64,000 bases of DNA from Rheum nobile (Eukaryota; Streptophyta; Magnoliopsida; Caryophyllales; Polygonaceae), in the NCBI GenBank assembly GCA_027886185.1, contig WOAB01000211.1:4254001-4318000 (forward strand). Reading direction: 5' to 3'. Below are positions 53,721 through 63,595 of the stretch, one piece after another. The notes under the pieces are model-generated. The model was not told the DNA's origin. It did no database searches and was given only the letters and a program-made list of their open reading frames with translations. Position 1 is the stretch's first letter. Each line of letters opens with the position of its first letter. The position numbers were made by a program, and so were the translations under genes.

Positions 53721-54109
53721 ATGTCGAGTACTGACTAGTTGTTAAGTATTGCATGAGCTTATCTATTCCTGAGCCTACTGTTGCTGTTAGATTTATCTTG
53801 ATAGTTTCTTGATTGTTTAATAGTTAGGGTTATCAGGACTAGTTGGACTGGTAACTAATTTAGAACAGGGATTAGGACATTCATGAGGATTGAGAACTAG
53901 GGATAATCAATGATTGATCAACCAAACTAAAGGTGGATATTTGTTACTGGAGTTTTAGGTACCGTTTATATGGGTTTAGAGCGTAAGTTAGGAGAATGGA
54001 GTTGATGAGAAGGAATGTTGATTTAGTGGTTTCAAGAGCTTAAATGAAGACTTAAGGAGTTGAAGGCGAAGCCACAGGAGAAGACCGAAGCGAGAGCGAA
54101 AAGACGCTG

Positions 54110-54275
54110 CAGAATCTTGGCCGCGGGCGCGGAATAGTGGGCCACAGGCGCATAATAGTAGGCCGCGGGCGCGGAAGCCTTAGCCGCGGGCGTGGATGGG
54201 CGCGGAGTGAAGACGAACAGCGAGGACTTCAGAGACTTTTCCGCGGTCGCGGATTTATTTCCGCGGTCGCGGATC
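54110..54275. repeat. GC-rich hairpin array in LTR copy 2
   Basis: It is equivalent to 52540-52745 but carries only two TTCCGCGGTCGCGGATTTAT-type units (54238-54275) and variant GGCCGCGGGCGCGGA words upstream. The length difference between copies 1 and 2 is explained mainly by this array and MITE-2. Confidence 0.85.
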
Positions 54276-55347
54276 CTTTCTTGGCGCGGTGCAGAGACGT
54301 GATTTTCATCCGATAACTTTTATTTTATTTTCTTTTCTTTTAGTTCGTTTGTTTTATTTTATTTTAGAAATTGTTATTGTTGTCTTTTAGGAAATTAGGT
54401 TTTGCAAAGTCTATATATTCTTCCTTTAGAACATCAGTTTTGTAAGTTGGGTTCTACCCCAAGTTGGGTTTTACCTTTCTTCCTCTTTTCCCTTTTCTTA
54501 GTTTAGTTCTTTGTTTTTGTTTTTGGCTAGACAATTGAAGCCTTGGTTTGAATTTGATATTGAGATTATTATTTTTCTTTATCCTTGAATGTTATGATTT
54601 TCTTGCGCTTTATCCCATTGAGTTTTATTGATTTCTCTAGCCTGATCACCTAGTTTTATTGGTATTATTCATACTGCAGGATTAGGGTTTTGAATTTTAT
54701 TGGTTGATCTAGTTCATCAATTGTTGTGATTAGTATTATTAATATTAGTTTCCCTAGCCTGACAAACTAGTTGAGATTTATATTATCTATAGTGCTAGTT
54801 CCCCTAATCTGGTCAACTTGTTGAGATTAATATTGTTCATCCCTAATTCAGAGTAGCAACCACGATTTACAGGAACTAATTGTGAATGTTTTTTGTGAAG
54901 AGAATTGATTGCATGTCGAGTACTGACTAGTTGTTAAGTATTGCATAAGCCTATCTATTCCTGAGCCTACTGCTGCTGTTAGATTTATCTTGATAGTTTC
55001 TTTTTTGTTTAATAGTTAGGGTTATTAGGACTAGTTGGACTGGTAACTAATTTAGAACAGGGATTAGGACATTCATGAGGATTGAGAACTAGGGATAATC
55101 AATGATTGATCAACCAAACTAAAGGTGGATATTTGTCTAGTCAAGCTTTCTATGTCTTACTTATCGTTTTCTTAGTTAGATACAACCAACCCCCCCCCCC
55201 TTTGTCTTTGTTATCAATTGGTGAATGATTTTGCAAACATGATATATAACTTGATTCTCTGTGGGATTCGACCCTTACTTACCAGACTACATTAGTTAGG
55301 CTTTTGAGGTTTACTTTGTTAGGCGCATGCGACAAAACACCTTATCA

Positions 55348-56490
55348 CTTACCCCTAAACTTCACGCATGTCGCCCCTACATTGGCTCCCTTCCCAAATT
55401 GAGAGTCACCCGGGGCGAGTTGATCCAAGTGAGCGCTACAACCCAAGGGTGTTGCCACTTCATTGGCAATATGACCACGAGTCCGATGTTGCGTCCTCGG
55501 ATGGAAGGCACCGTGCTATGCTGGGAGCGCGCTCCAGTGGCCGTGACCACTGACAACCATCGTGCCACCACAATACGAGGCGCCATGACTCTGATGGTGG
55601 CAAGAGTCGCACGCCCCACGGCGACTACTTTAACGACTTTGAAGAGGAGGGAGATGCACTCTATGACGATGATTAGGACCAACCTTAGCAAGGTCCTACT
55701 GGGGAAACCTATGATGAGGAGTATGATGAAGATTACTTCTCGAAGGGAGTGCCACGATGCAACCTTGATCGAGGTCGCGGCCGCCCACTGCGCGTCCATG
55801 GTCATCATGACGACGACGTCCCACTTCCCCGCAATGCCTATGAGCATCGCGCGGACAGTGTGCCACTCCCCCGCCATGGCCATGAGCCTCGTGATCAAGG
55901 CCCCTGTCGTGACAACCACGCTCCCGTGGTCAACTTTGGCCAACGCCGCTAGATCAAAGTGAAGATTGAGAATTTTAGTGGTGAGTATGATGCCGCCAAG
56001 TTCATTGAGTGACAACAAAGCACGAAGTACACCCTTTCCCATTGCCATTATGATGAGAAGGTGAAGGTTGAAATTGTCACGATTAAGGTTTAAATTTTCA
56101 CGCTTCACTTCAACGACGGGGCACGATCATGGTGGTATCGCTAAAAGTTGGACCGCGAGCACCGTTGTTTGCCACCCATCGTCGCATGGAACCAACTCAG
56201 GTTTGTGATGGCCAAGCACTATGTGCCCGAGAAATACAAGGAGCAAATGCGCCTCAAGATTTCCCTCGCGCGGCAAGGATCTTGCACCCCTTGGAGTTCT
56301 TTACCGAGTTGGAGGAGCTTGTTCACAAGGCCGGAGTCGTTGCATCTTCCACCGCCCTAAGGACCATGTTCATGCGAGGCCTTGACATTGACATCGAAGA
56401 GCCCTTGACCCTCCGTAACATCAAGGACCTCAATACCTTGACACACACGGCCATGGAAATCTACAATCAACTCCAACGCAAGAAGTGAGC
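55348..56490 (+). pseudogene. gypsy D gag core
   Basis: After the LTR, SPLHWLPSQIESHPGRVDPS matches LRSQIESYHPKRGD in gypsy B. An Arg/Asp/His-rich linker follows, then core motifs VKIENFSGEYDAAKFIE, LHFNDGARSWWYR, QLRFVMAKHYVPEKYKEQMR, LEFFTELEELVHKAGVV and LTLRNIKDLNTLTHTAMEIY. Stops and frameshifts at about 55675, 55950, 56090 and 56285 break it. It would have formed the capsid. Confidence 0.85.
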
Positions 56491-56539
56491 CACGTGGTCA
56501 CGCACCCAACCCCCAAGGTGTTGTTCTAACCCTAATCAA

Positions 56540-57430
56540 TTGATGTCCACTAATTTCCGCTTTTCCTCGCAGCCCTGCCCCAGCGCCGCACCAGCCGCCC
56601 CAGCAGCAACGCATTCTAGGGGCGCCCCAGCACGCCTACACAAACTCGCGCCAACGAGCGCCCCAGCGCCTGCGGCGCGCCCCGTTGACCACCGCGTGCG
56701 AGACCATGTGTACTTCAAATGCAAAGGTCATGGCCATGTGCAACGTGATTGTCCAAAAAACAAGAGGATTTTGTTCATTATTCAATCCGGGTATGAATCA
56801 TTTGAGGATGAGTTCCAAGCCGAGGAGGAGAGTCACTACGAGGAGGCCGAAGAGGACCTCGTGGAGGACCACTATGCTTGCACCCCACATGAAACCGACA
56901 CCGACACACCGCTAAGCTTGGTCACGAGGCATGTCCTCTATGTGCTAGAAGGAGATTTGAAGGACCGACATGAGAATCTCTTCCACACGCGTTGCCTAGT
57001 CCAAACCGCTTCTCTTAGCGTCATTGTGAATGGGGGGAGTTGTTGCAACATCATAAATGAGAAGGTGGTCAAACACCTTAACATCAACACGACTCCCCAC
57101 CCTCAACTATATGGCCTCCAATAGATCTCTGAAGGTAAAGGTGATGTGGTTACAACGCAATACCACATCACATTTCAAATTGGGTTTTATAAAGATCCAA
57201 TTCTTTGTGATGTTATTAGTATGGATGCCACTCACCTTTTGCTAGGTCGCTCATGGCAATTTGAACGCAAGGCGCTTCATGATGGGTTCCTCAACACACA
57301 CGTCTTCATGCACAATGGCAAGCGCATCATGTTGCTCCACATGATGTCACGGGAAATCTTGGAAGATCAAGTGGAGAGGAGCCGCTTAAAGGCCATAGAG
57401 GTCAGCCAACAGTCGGTATGCCACAGCTAA
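56540..57430 (+). pseudogene. gypsy D zinc knuckle and protease
   Basis: Ala/Pro-rich sequence leads to the zinc knuckle YFKCKGHGHVQRDC (Tyr for the first Cys). An acidic linker and the protease SLSVIVNGGSCCNIINEKVV follow. The catalytic Asp is Asn here (AAT, 57029-57031), whereas gypsy A and B have DGG. After a stop at 57122 the frame resumes with FQIGFYKDPILCDVISMDAT, HLLLGRSWQFERKALHDGFL and a C-terminal helix ending at 57430. Confidence 0.85.
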
Positions 57431-57875
57431 GACGGCACCAAGGATCCTAAGATCAGCGATGGCCCCACAACACACTCCAGTGGCGCTCAAGCTCCACGGT
57501 GCTCCAGTGGCGGCCCAGCGCCAACGCGTTCCAGTGGCGCCCTAGTTGTGCCTCAGTGACCTAGTTTCACAGTTGCACCCATGCGCACTCCCCTAGCGCC
57601 CAGTGCCCCAGCAGCACCACAGTGCGCTCTCTTGGCACCCCAGTCGACGAGTCACAGGGAGCGCCCCCAACCATGGCGGCTCACCCCAGTCCCACGGTGC
57701 CCATTCAAGGGCACTGCGAGACCCGACTTCTCTTGGCGTGCCAACAGCACCTCACCCCGGTGCTCCAAGGTCAGCGCCATTGCTTCTAGTTAGTGCCCAA
57801 ACAATGCCTCACCACTCCTTCACCCCGAGGCGACTTGCCACCAAGTGTCATGGCGCTTTTGCATGAGTTTTTTTT
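57431..57875 (+). other. low-complexity linker of gypsy D pol
   Basis: Repeated CCAGTGGCGCC and CAGCGCC words encode Ala/Pro/Ser-rich sequence in several frames. Related elements have a protease-RT linker here. No domain is visible. Confidence 0.55.
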
Positions 57876-59140
57876 ATATGAACTCAAAGGAGCTACTTGA
57901 GGGCCTTCATCCAGTGCAGGGGATAGAGCACCAAATTGATCTAGTCCTCGATGCCTCTCTCTCCAACTGAGCGGCGTAACGTGCTAGCCTCGAGCAGACC
58001 AAGGAGCTCCAATGCCAAGTTCAAGAACTCATGGACAAGGGCTATGTCCGTGAGAGTGTAAGCCCTTGTACTGTGTCGGTAATCCTCTTGCCAAAGAAAG
58101 ATGGCTCGTGGCACATGTGTGTTGATTGTCGCGCCATCATTCAAATTACGGTCAAGTACCGCCACCCCATCTTGCACCTTGATGACATGCTAGATGAGCT
58201 CCATGGTGCCACTCTCTTCTCCAAAGTTGATCTCAAGAGAGGCTATCACAAAATCCGGTTGTGAGAATGTGATCCTTGTAGGACCATGTGGATCACTTGA
58301 GGGTTGGGCTCGAGTGCCTTCGCACGGAGAAGTTATATGCCAACTTAGTTAAGTGAACCTTTTGTCCCCCCTACACCGTCTTTATTGGCTATGTGATTGT
58401 TCGAGATGGCTTGCGTGTTAATGAAGAGAAAGCACGCGCCATCAAGAAATGGCCTCGCCCCACCACACCCACCATGGTTAGGTCCTTCCTTGGTGTCGTC
58501 GGCTTCTATAGACGGTTTGTCTGCAACTTTAGTAGCATCACAACCCCCTTGCATGAGTTGACCAAGAAAGGCGCCGAGATCGTGTGGAATGACAAGCATG
58601 AAGTGGCATTCAACTTGCTCAAGGATCGCCTTTGCCACGCCCCACTCCTCCAATTTCCTGACTTTGCCAAGACATTCGAGGTGGAGTGTATTGCCTCAAA
58701 CATTGGCATTGGTTGTATCCTTCTTCATGACAAGCGCCCCATTGCTTACTTTAGTGATAAGCTCTCGGGGGCCACTCTTAACTACCTCACCTACGACAAA
58801 GAGCTCTATACTTTGATCCGTGTATTGAAGACTTGGCAACATTACTTATGGCCAAAGGAGTTTGTGATCCACTCATACCACGAGGCCCTCGTCAACCTTT
58901 GAAGCCTAGCTCACCTCGGTCGGCGTCTTGCTCAATGGGTGGAGTTCATGGAGACATTCCCATATGTGGTCAAGCATAAGAAAGGCAATGAGAATGTGGT
59001 GATTGAGTCCTTTTCTCGGAGTTATGTTCTCCTTTCTCATCTAGATGCTAAAGTTTTGGGTTTTTCTCTCATTAAGTCTATTTATGCTCAAGATGAATAT
59101 TATAAGCCTATCTTGAGACTTGCACTTTGAGAGGTGAGTT
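57876..59140 (+). pseudogene. gypsy D reverse transcriptase and RNase H, active site deleted
   Basis: RT starts LLEGLHPVQGIEHQIDLVLD and continues VQELMDKGYVRESVSPCTVS, LLPKKDGSWHMCVD and HLDDMLDELHGATLFSKVDL. After HKIRL (58260) the sequence jumps to DHLRVGLECLRTEKLYANLV, so about 80 codons including the YFDDILVYS catalytic box are missing. VRSFLGVVGFYRRFVCNFSS, the RNase H motifs VECIASNIGIGCILLHDKRP and YFSDKLSGATLNYLTYDKEL, and GNENVVIESFSRSYVLLSHL follow, with few stops after 58393. Confidence 0.9.
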
Positions 59141-59956
59141 TAAGGGATACTTTTTGGATGGGGTTACCTTTTTAGAGTCGGCAAGCTATGTCTCCCTGCC
59201 TCCTCCATTAGGTGCCTTTTAATACAAGAAGCCCATGAGGGGTGAGGCCACTTTGGGATTTCCAAGACCTTATCCGTCCTAAAGGAACATTTCTCTTGGC
59301 CTAGGATGACCCGTCAAGTAACCAAATTTTTCCAAAGTTGTGTCACATGCCACAAGGCCAAGGCTAGGTCTAGTCCACACGGTTTGTGCACCTTTTGCCC
59401 ATACACACCGTCACTTGGGAGTATATATCCATGGATTTCATAACCGGGTTGTCAACCTCTAAGAAGGGGAGGGATTCCATATTTGTGGTGGTTGACCGCT
59501 TCTCCAAAATGGCCCATTTCATCGCTGGTAAGATGACCAACAATGCGTCGGAAGTCATATCACTCTTTTTTCACCACGTGGTCAAGCTTCATGGAATCCC
59601 TTGCACCATTGTCTCTGATAGGGATGCACAATTTGTGAGGTATTTTTGGAAGACTTTGTGGGGGTATACTAGGCACCAATCTCCTATTTTCCACTAGTTG
59701 TCATTCACAAACCGATGGCCAAACTGAGGTGACCAACAACACCCTAGGAACCTTGCTTAGGACCAACACGCACCGTTAGGAAGACTTACTCCCTTTTGTT
59801 GAGTTTTCTTATATTAGGTCAATGAATTCGTCCATTAAGCTCAAACCATTTGAGATCGTCTATGGGTGCAATCCACTCACCCCGTTAGATTTGGTCCCAC
59901 ATCCCATTGGCACCATGGAGAGCACTTATGGCGCCAAGCACGCTGACTTAAGCTTC
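59141..59956 (+). pseudogene. gypsy D integrase, first part
   Basis: A decayed HHCC zinc-binding region (HMPQGQG-like, about 59340) precedes the core: YISMDFITGLSTSKKGRDSI, VVVDRFSKMAHFIAGKMTNN, LHGIPCTIVSDRDAQFVRYF (the D and D of the DDE triad are present), then in other frames QTDGQTEVTNN with the Glu and PFEIVYGCNPLTPLDLV. It is interrupted at 59956 after YGAKHAD by a solo LTR. Confidence 0.85.
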
Positions 59957-61394
59957 TGACGGACGGGTTTTTAGTCGTCCTCAACCCGGTCAAAATAATT
60001 CCTAACAAACCTAAACAGGTAGTAGAGGCAAGCAAGGGTCGGATCCCACAGGGAAGAAGTAATCTTTCTAAGTGTTGATTAGCATGCAAAAGACGTGTAA
60101 CTGACAAGTAACAGGGGGGTTTTGTATGATCGCAGAGTAACAAGGATGCAAGCTTTAGAGAAAGAATAAATATGATGTGTGGAAGTATTCCACTAGACAA
60201 ATATCCACACTGCAGATAAAACTGGTTGATCACTGATAACTATTGTTCCAAGTTCTTTTCACAATCTTATAGTCGTTCCCATCCTGATCGTAATTAACTA
60301 CCAATTCAGACAGTTATTGATAGTACTTACCACAATATCAATAGAAGAAAACCTTACTATCAATAAAGCAATAGCATTCAAACAAGGATATAGGATACAT
60401 GCAAATAGAAGAAAACCTTACTACTTAATATGCAAATAACTCTCTCTCATAATTGCACACTCGTATTCCACTATATGTAACAATTGTGTTTGCTACTAGA
60501 TATGCACTCGCATTCCGCTATATGCAAATCCTAGCACTATGATAAATATCGATAAACCTAGTTAGCAACTCTAGATAAATCAACACAAACCAATAGACAA
60601 TATGCTCAAGAGAATTAAACCAACTTAATAAGATATAGAACAAGGAATAGAAATCTCACAACCAATCCATTGCAATGCTTCAATCGTCTAGCGAAACAAA
60701 CGTGTTTAGTTCTCCATGGGTTAAAACCCTAGAGGTAGAATGAAAAATGAGTCTTCTATCTAAGACATGGAAAAGATCTTAAATAGGCTAACGAAATAAA
60801 CTTGACCTAAAAAAATAATAAAGGAAACAAGATAATAGAACTAGAAAATCCGAAATTGCAAAATAGGAAATAATATCTCGCTGGCCGCGAGGCGTTGACA
60901 AGCCCACCGCGGGGCATCAGTTCCTTCTCTGAGATCCACCACCGGGTCGCGATGGCTTCTGATGCGGGGCGTCAAGTTACACCGCGGGGTGTCCACCGCG
61001 GGGCGTCCAGTTCCACCGCGGGGCGGCCAGTTCCACCGTGGGGCGGCGGTGACGGTGTCTTCTTCAGCTTCTGCGACACTTCTGTAAAAACGCCATAAAT
61101 TTTGATTCCCAACTCGGATTGCGCTCATATTTTGAGGACTTTCAGTAGACTTCAAGATCTAACTCCTCGAATTGGAATCACTTCATTTGGACATCCGAGT
61201 AGAGATAACGAACCATTTGAATTCAGCATATTGTTCTTCTACTCTTCAATACACTTCAAACCTCTATAAATCTCATGATTTCTTCACTTCTCCACTCTAA
61301 CTCCATAATCCACGATTGTGCTCTAAATCCATCCAAATGGCACCTCAAACCTTGTAATAACCCCCAGATATGCACTATAAAATAGCACCGATCA
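59957..61394 (-). mobile_element. solo LTR in integrase, near-duplicate TSD GCTTC/GCGTC
   Basis: The 1438-bp insertion reads TGATCGGTGCTATTTTATAG...AAAACCCGTCCGTCA on the minus strand (TG/CA ends). The flanks GCTTC (59952-59956) and GCGTC (61395-61399) differ at one base. The region near 60030 carries, on the minus strand, CTTCCCTGTGGGATCCGACC, the common 3' tail of plant gypsy LTRs. A GC-rich array lies at 60890-61045. No coding sequence or second LTR. The integrase frame resumes at 61400. Confidence 0.75.
60890..61045. repeat. CCGCGGGG array in solo LTR
   Basis: CCACCGCGGGGCGTC-like words occur about seven times (for example at 60905, 60965, 60985, 61010 and 61030) with interspersed CCAGTTCCACCG spacers. 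Most copies contain a CCGCGG self-complementary core. The position within the LTR resembles that of the arrays in gypsy A and in 52540-52745. Confidence 0.8.
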
Positions 61395-61703
61395 GCGTCG
61401 CACCGCACAATACGAGCGCCAAGCCAACAAAGGCTGCCGCGCCGTCATCTTTGCCCTGGGGATCTCATTTGGGTCCACTTGCGCCGTGAGCGCTTCCCCA
61501 CCCGGTGTCGCTCTAAGCTTGACCAATGCAACGATGGGCCCTTCCGCGTGTTGGAGCATTTTGGTGACAATGTGTACCGCATCGAGCTCCCCGATGAGTA
61601 TGACGTCCAACCAACCTTTAACGTGGAGGATCTCACCCTATATGTTCCCCCCAGAGTTTGACGATGACGAATCGGGGATGATTCGCATCCATGAATGGGA
61701 GAA
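61395..61703 (+). pseudogene. gypsy D integrase C-terminus and pol tail
   Basis: The frame resumes RRTAQYERQANK, then in another frame RERFPTRCRSKLDQCNDGPF, VLEHFGDNVYRIELPDEYDV and QPTFNVEDLTLYVPP. The last frame crosses the polypurine tract GAATGGGAGAA (61693-61703) and enters the 3' LTR, as in gypsy A, B and C. Confidence 0.85.
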
Positions 61704-62395
61704 TGATGGCCCCTAGACCTTGACGACGACGAATGAGGATGACTTGGTGAACGTCAAGTGGACCGGACCAGTGACCCGGGCCCACGCTCGCCCCATATCT
61801 CAAGCCACTCAATCCATCGTCACCCGGAATCACACTAGTTTTGGCTCAAGTTGTGATTCCCTCACCTTGGTCACCAGGGTGGCCATCGCAAAGCAGCCAA
61901 GTAACACGATCCCTGGTGTGCCCCAATAGTGTGCCCCCATGGCGCGCCCTCATGTGTCACGTGCCAATCCCTCTCCCTTTGCCATGTTATTGTTTTGTTT
62001 TTATGTTGGGAGCGTTGGCCACTTGTAGTGGACCAAGCCCATTAACTCTTAGGCCCATGCACACATGTGTGTAAGACTATTTAAGCACCTTTGTGTGCCC
62101 CATTGCATTGTTAGGTTTAGTTGAGGTTTGTTGTGTTGAGTAGAGTTCTACCTCCTCCCATAAACCTCTATGCCTCAACCTCTAGGGTTTGGATTCTCTC
62201 ACTCTATCAATCTCTTTGTCGCTTTATAGGCCTCATGCCCCATCGCTCCCCCAACTTAGTTGCCACGTGTCTGAGCTCAGGTGCCGCCACGCTCCAGTGA
62301 AGCACCGCGCTCAGATAACCTCACTTTGAGGTTTTCTGGCTGTCGCGCTCCTAGGAGGCACAACCCCCATCGAAACTTCACTTTGAGGTTATTTC
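61704..62395 (+). repeat. gypsy D 3' LTR, truncated
   Basis: It matches 48527-48819 plus 51105-51330, including the coding tail (TTTNEDD-like, KWTGPVTRAHARPISQATQS), TATTTAAG (62078-62085) and CTCTAGGGTTTGG. Beyond about 62280 the two LTRs no longer align, and a GAGGTT-containing stretch (AACTTCACTTTGAGGTTAT) is repeated at 62317 and 62364. It is cut at 62396 by another element. Confidence 0.75.
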
Positions 62396-62645
62396 TGTAA
62401 CACCCCCGACTTATGTCGGTAGTGCCACACGCCAGTGACCTCAGACGTTAATGTCCAAAGTCACCATAGGCTTTAATCGGAACAATTAAGCTTAAATAAA
62501 TACATAAATATTAAATAACGAAAGAATAATCAGTGAAAGACATTTTAAATGAATAAAACTCAACCTTTTATTAAGATTCGTCTCATAAAACGAGAAGGAC
62601 GGTTTTATAACAAAGTAGAGTGACAGCGGAAGACTTTAGACGTCG
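62396..62645 (-). repeat. LTR end related to 15470-15718, inverted
   Basis: TGTAACACCCCCGACTTATG at 62396 is the reverse complement of the right end of the solo LTR at 15718. The similarity runs through CCACACGCCAGTGACCTCAG and GTCACCATAGGCTTTAATC to GCGGAAGACTTTA at about 62638. The left flank is ATTTC; the partner flank would be outside the window. Confidence 0.8.
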
Positions 62646-63595
62646 CGTCTGAACTGAGCTGCTTGTTATTTCTGGTCGGGCGACGCAGCTGCTTGATCGA
62701 CGCACCTGCTTGCTTGTGTGCTGCTTGATGGGCTCTATAAAAGGAGGAGATCTGGAGTTGTGTTGAGCACTCCAATCCGAGCTCTCTCCCTCTCAAATCT
62801 CTCATCTCCATTGTCGCCGGAAAGCTCAAGCTATCACCAGAATCTCGAAGCCTTCGCCGAAGCTCTTGTTAGAAGTGGTGGTGCTCTCAAAGTGGTCCTT
62901 TGGAAGTCCAAGGAATCCAGAAGTTGGAGCCACCATGAGTCGAGCCCCGTCGTCTTCCCCGGTGAGCTTTTTCCCTCTCGTCGTGTCGTCACTATTATGT
63001 GACCGCACCCTCCACCGCACCCGCGGTCAAGGCCGGCGCACCCGCGATGGGTTGGGCTCGTGGTGTGGCTTTGAGTTTTGTGGTCTCGAGCGAGGCTTTG
63101 TTCCTTCATTTTGGTTCGTCTTTCTTTAGATTCGGATATTTTATTGTCGAATCTAACTTAGGGTTTCATTATGGGTCATTCTGTAGGGATCTGAAATCCG
63201 AGTTTTGTCCCCGTTCCGGACCCAGAAACCATCATCGTTCGAACGTTCGTCTGATCTAAGGCAAGTGGCGGTTCGCTCTTTCTTATCATTCCATAATTAT
63301 ATTAATAATCAATTGTTGAATTGTTAATTAATTTGGGATGAATTACTGTTTTCGTTGGGAACAATTTTGATAAAGGATATGGTTAAAACAAAATATTATA
63401 ATAGGTTGTATATTGTTAGAACGACGCTATTATATCTGTTACTACCGTGATGGTATTGATGTGGACTATGGTGTGCTTGAACTGTTTAGTTAGCACGAGT
63501 ATTCGTAGAAACGCTACTTATTACCTTGCGAGGTACAGTCGTTTCTTTATAACCTGGTGGTTAGGATGACCTAACACCATTTCTCTGGTCATGAC
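62646..63595 (+). other. promoter-like and leader-like sequence, no recognised gene
   Basis: A TATAAAA box (62736-62742, GGGCTCTATAAAAGGAGGAG) is followed by a C/T-rich stretch and open frames on the plus strand (62718-63259) that match no family. Splice-like words (CCCCGGTGAGC at about 62958) are present. It could be a captured host promoter with a first exon, or LTR sequence of an unknown family; I cannot decide. Confidence 0.4.
62736..62742 (+). promoter_or_regulatory. TATA box candidate
   Basis: TATAAAA in the context GGGCTCTATAAAAGGAGGAG is a strong plant TATA match, about 30 bases upstream of a pyrimidine-rich leader. Activity is not known. Confidence 0.45.

Larger units (their letters stand above)
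52365..55347 (+). mobile_element. LTR insertion with tandem internal duplication
   Basis: A gag-interrupting block begins TGTTATCGGAGTTTTAGG and ends with a tail typical of plant gypsy LTRs (CTGTGGGATTCGACCCTTAC...CACCTTATCA). Its first 1.2 kb is present twice: 52365-53940 and 53941-55136, both starting TTGTTA(T/C)(C/T)GGAGTTTTAGG and ending GGTGGATATTTGT. Copy 1 carries MITE-2; copy 2 does not. TATATAT boxes are at 52876 and 54412. No coding sequence. Outer flanks (GGAGT, CTTAC) do not match, so the exact ends are uncertain. Confidence 0.7.
48527..62395 (+). mobile_element. gypsy D: Ty3/gypsy element with three internal insertions
   Basis: Plus-strand order: 5' LTR (48527-48819 and 51105 to about 51330), leader, gag (52062-52364 and 55348-56490), zinc knuckle and protease (56540-57430), RT and RNase H (57876-59130), integrase (59380-59956 and 61395-61680), polypurine tract (GAATGGGAGAA, 61693-61703) and 3' LTR (from 61704). 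Insertions are element E in the 5' LTR, a partly duplicated LTR in gag and a solo LTR in integrase. Protein sequence is closest to gypsy C. It is dead: the RT active site is deleted, the protease Asp is changed and there are many stops. Confidence 0.85.
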
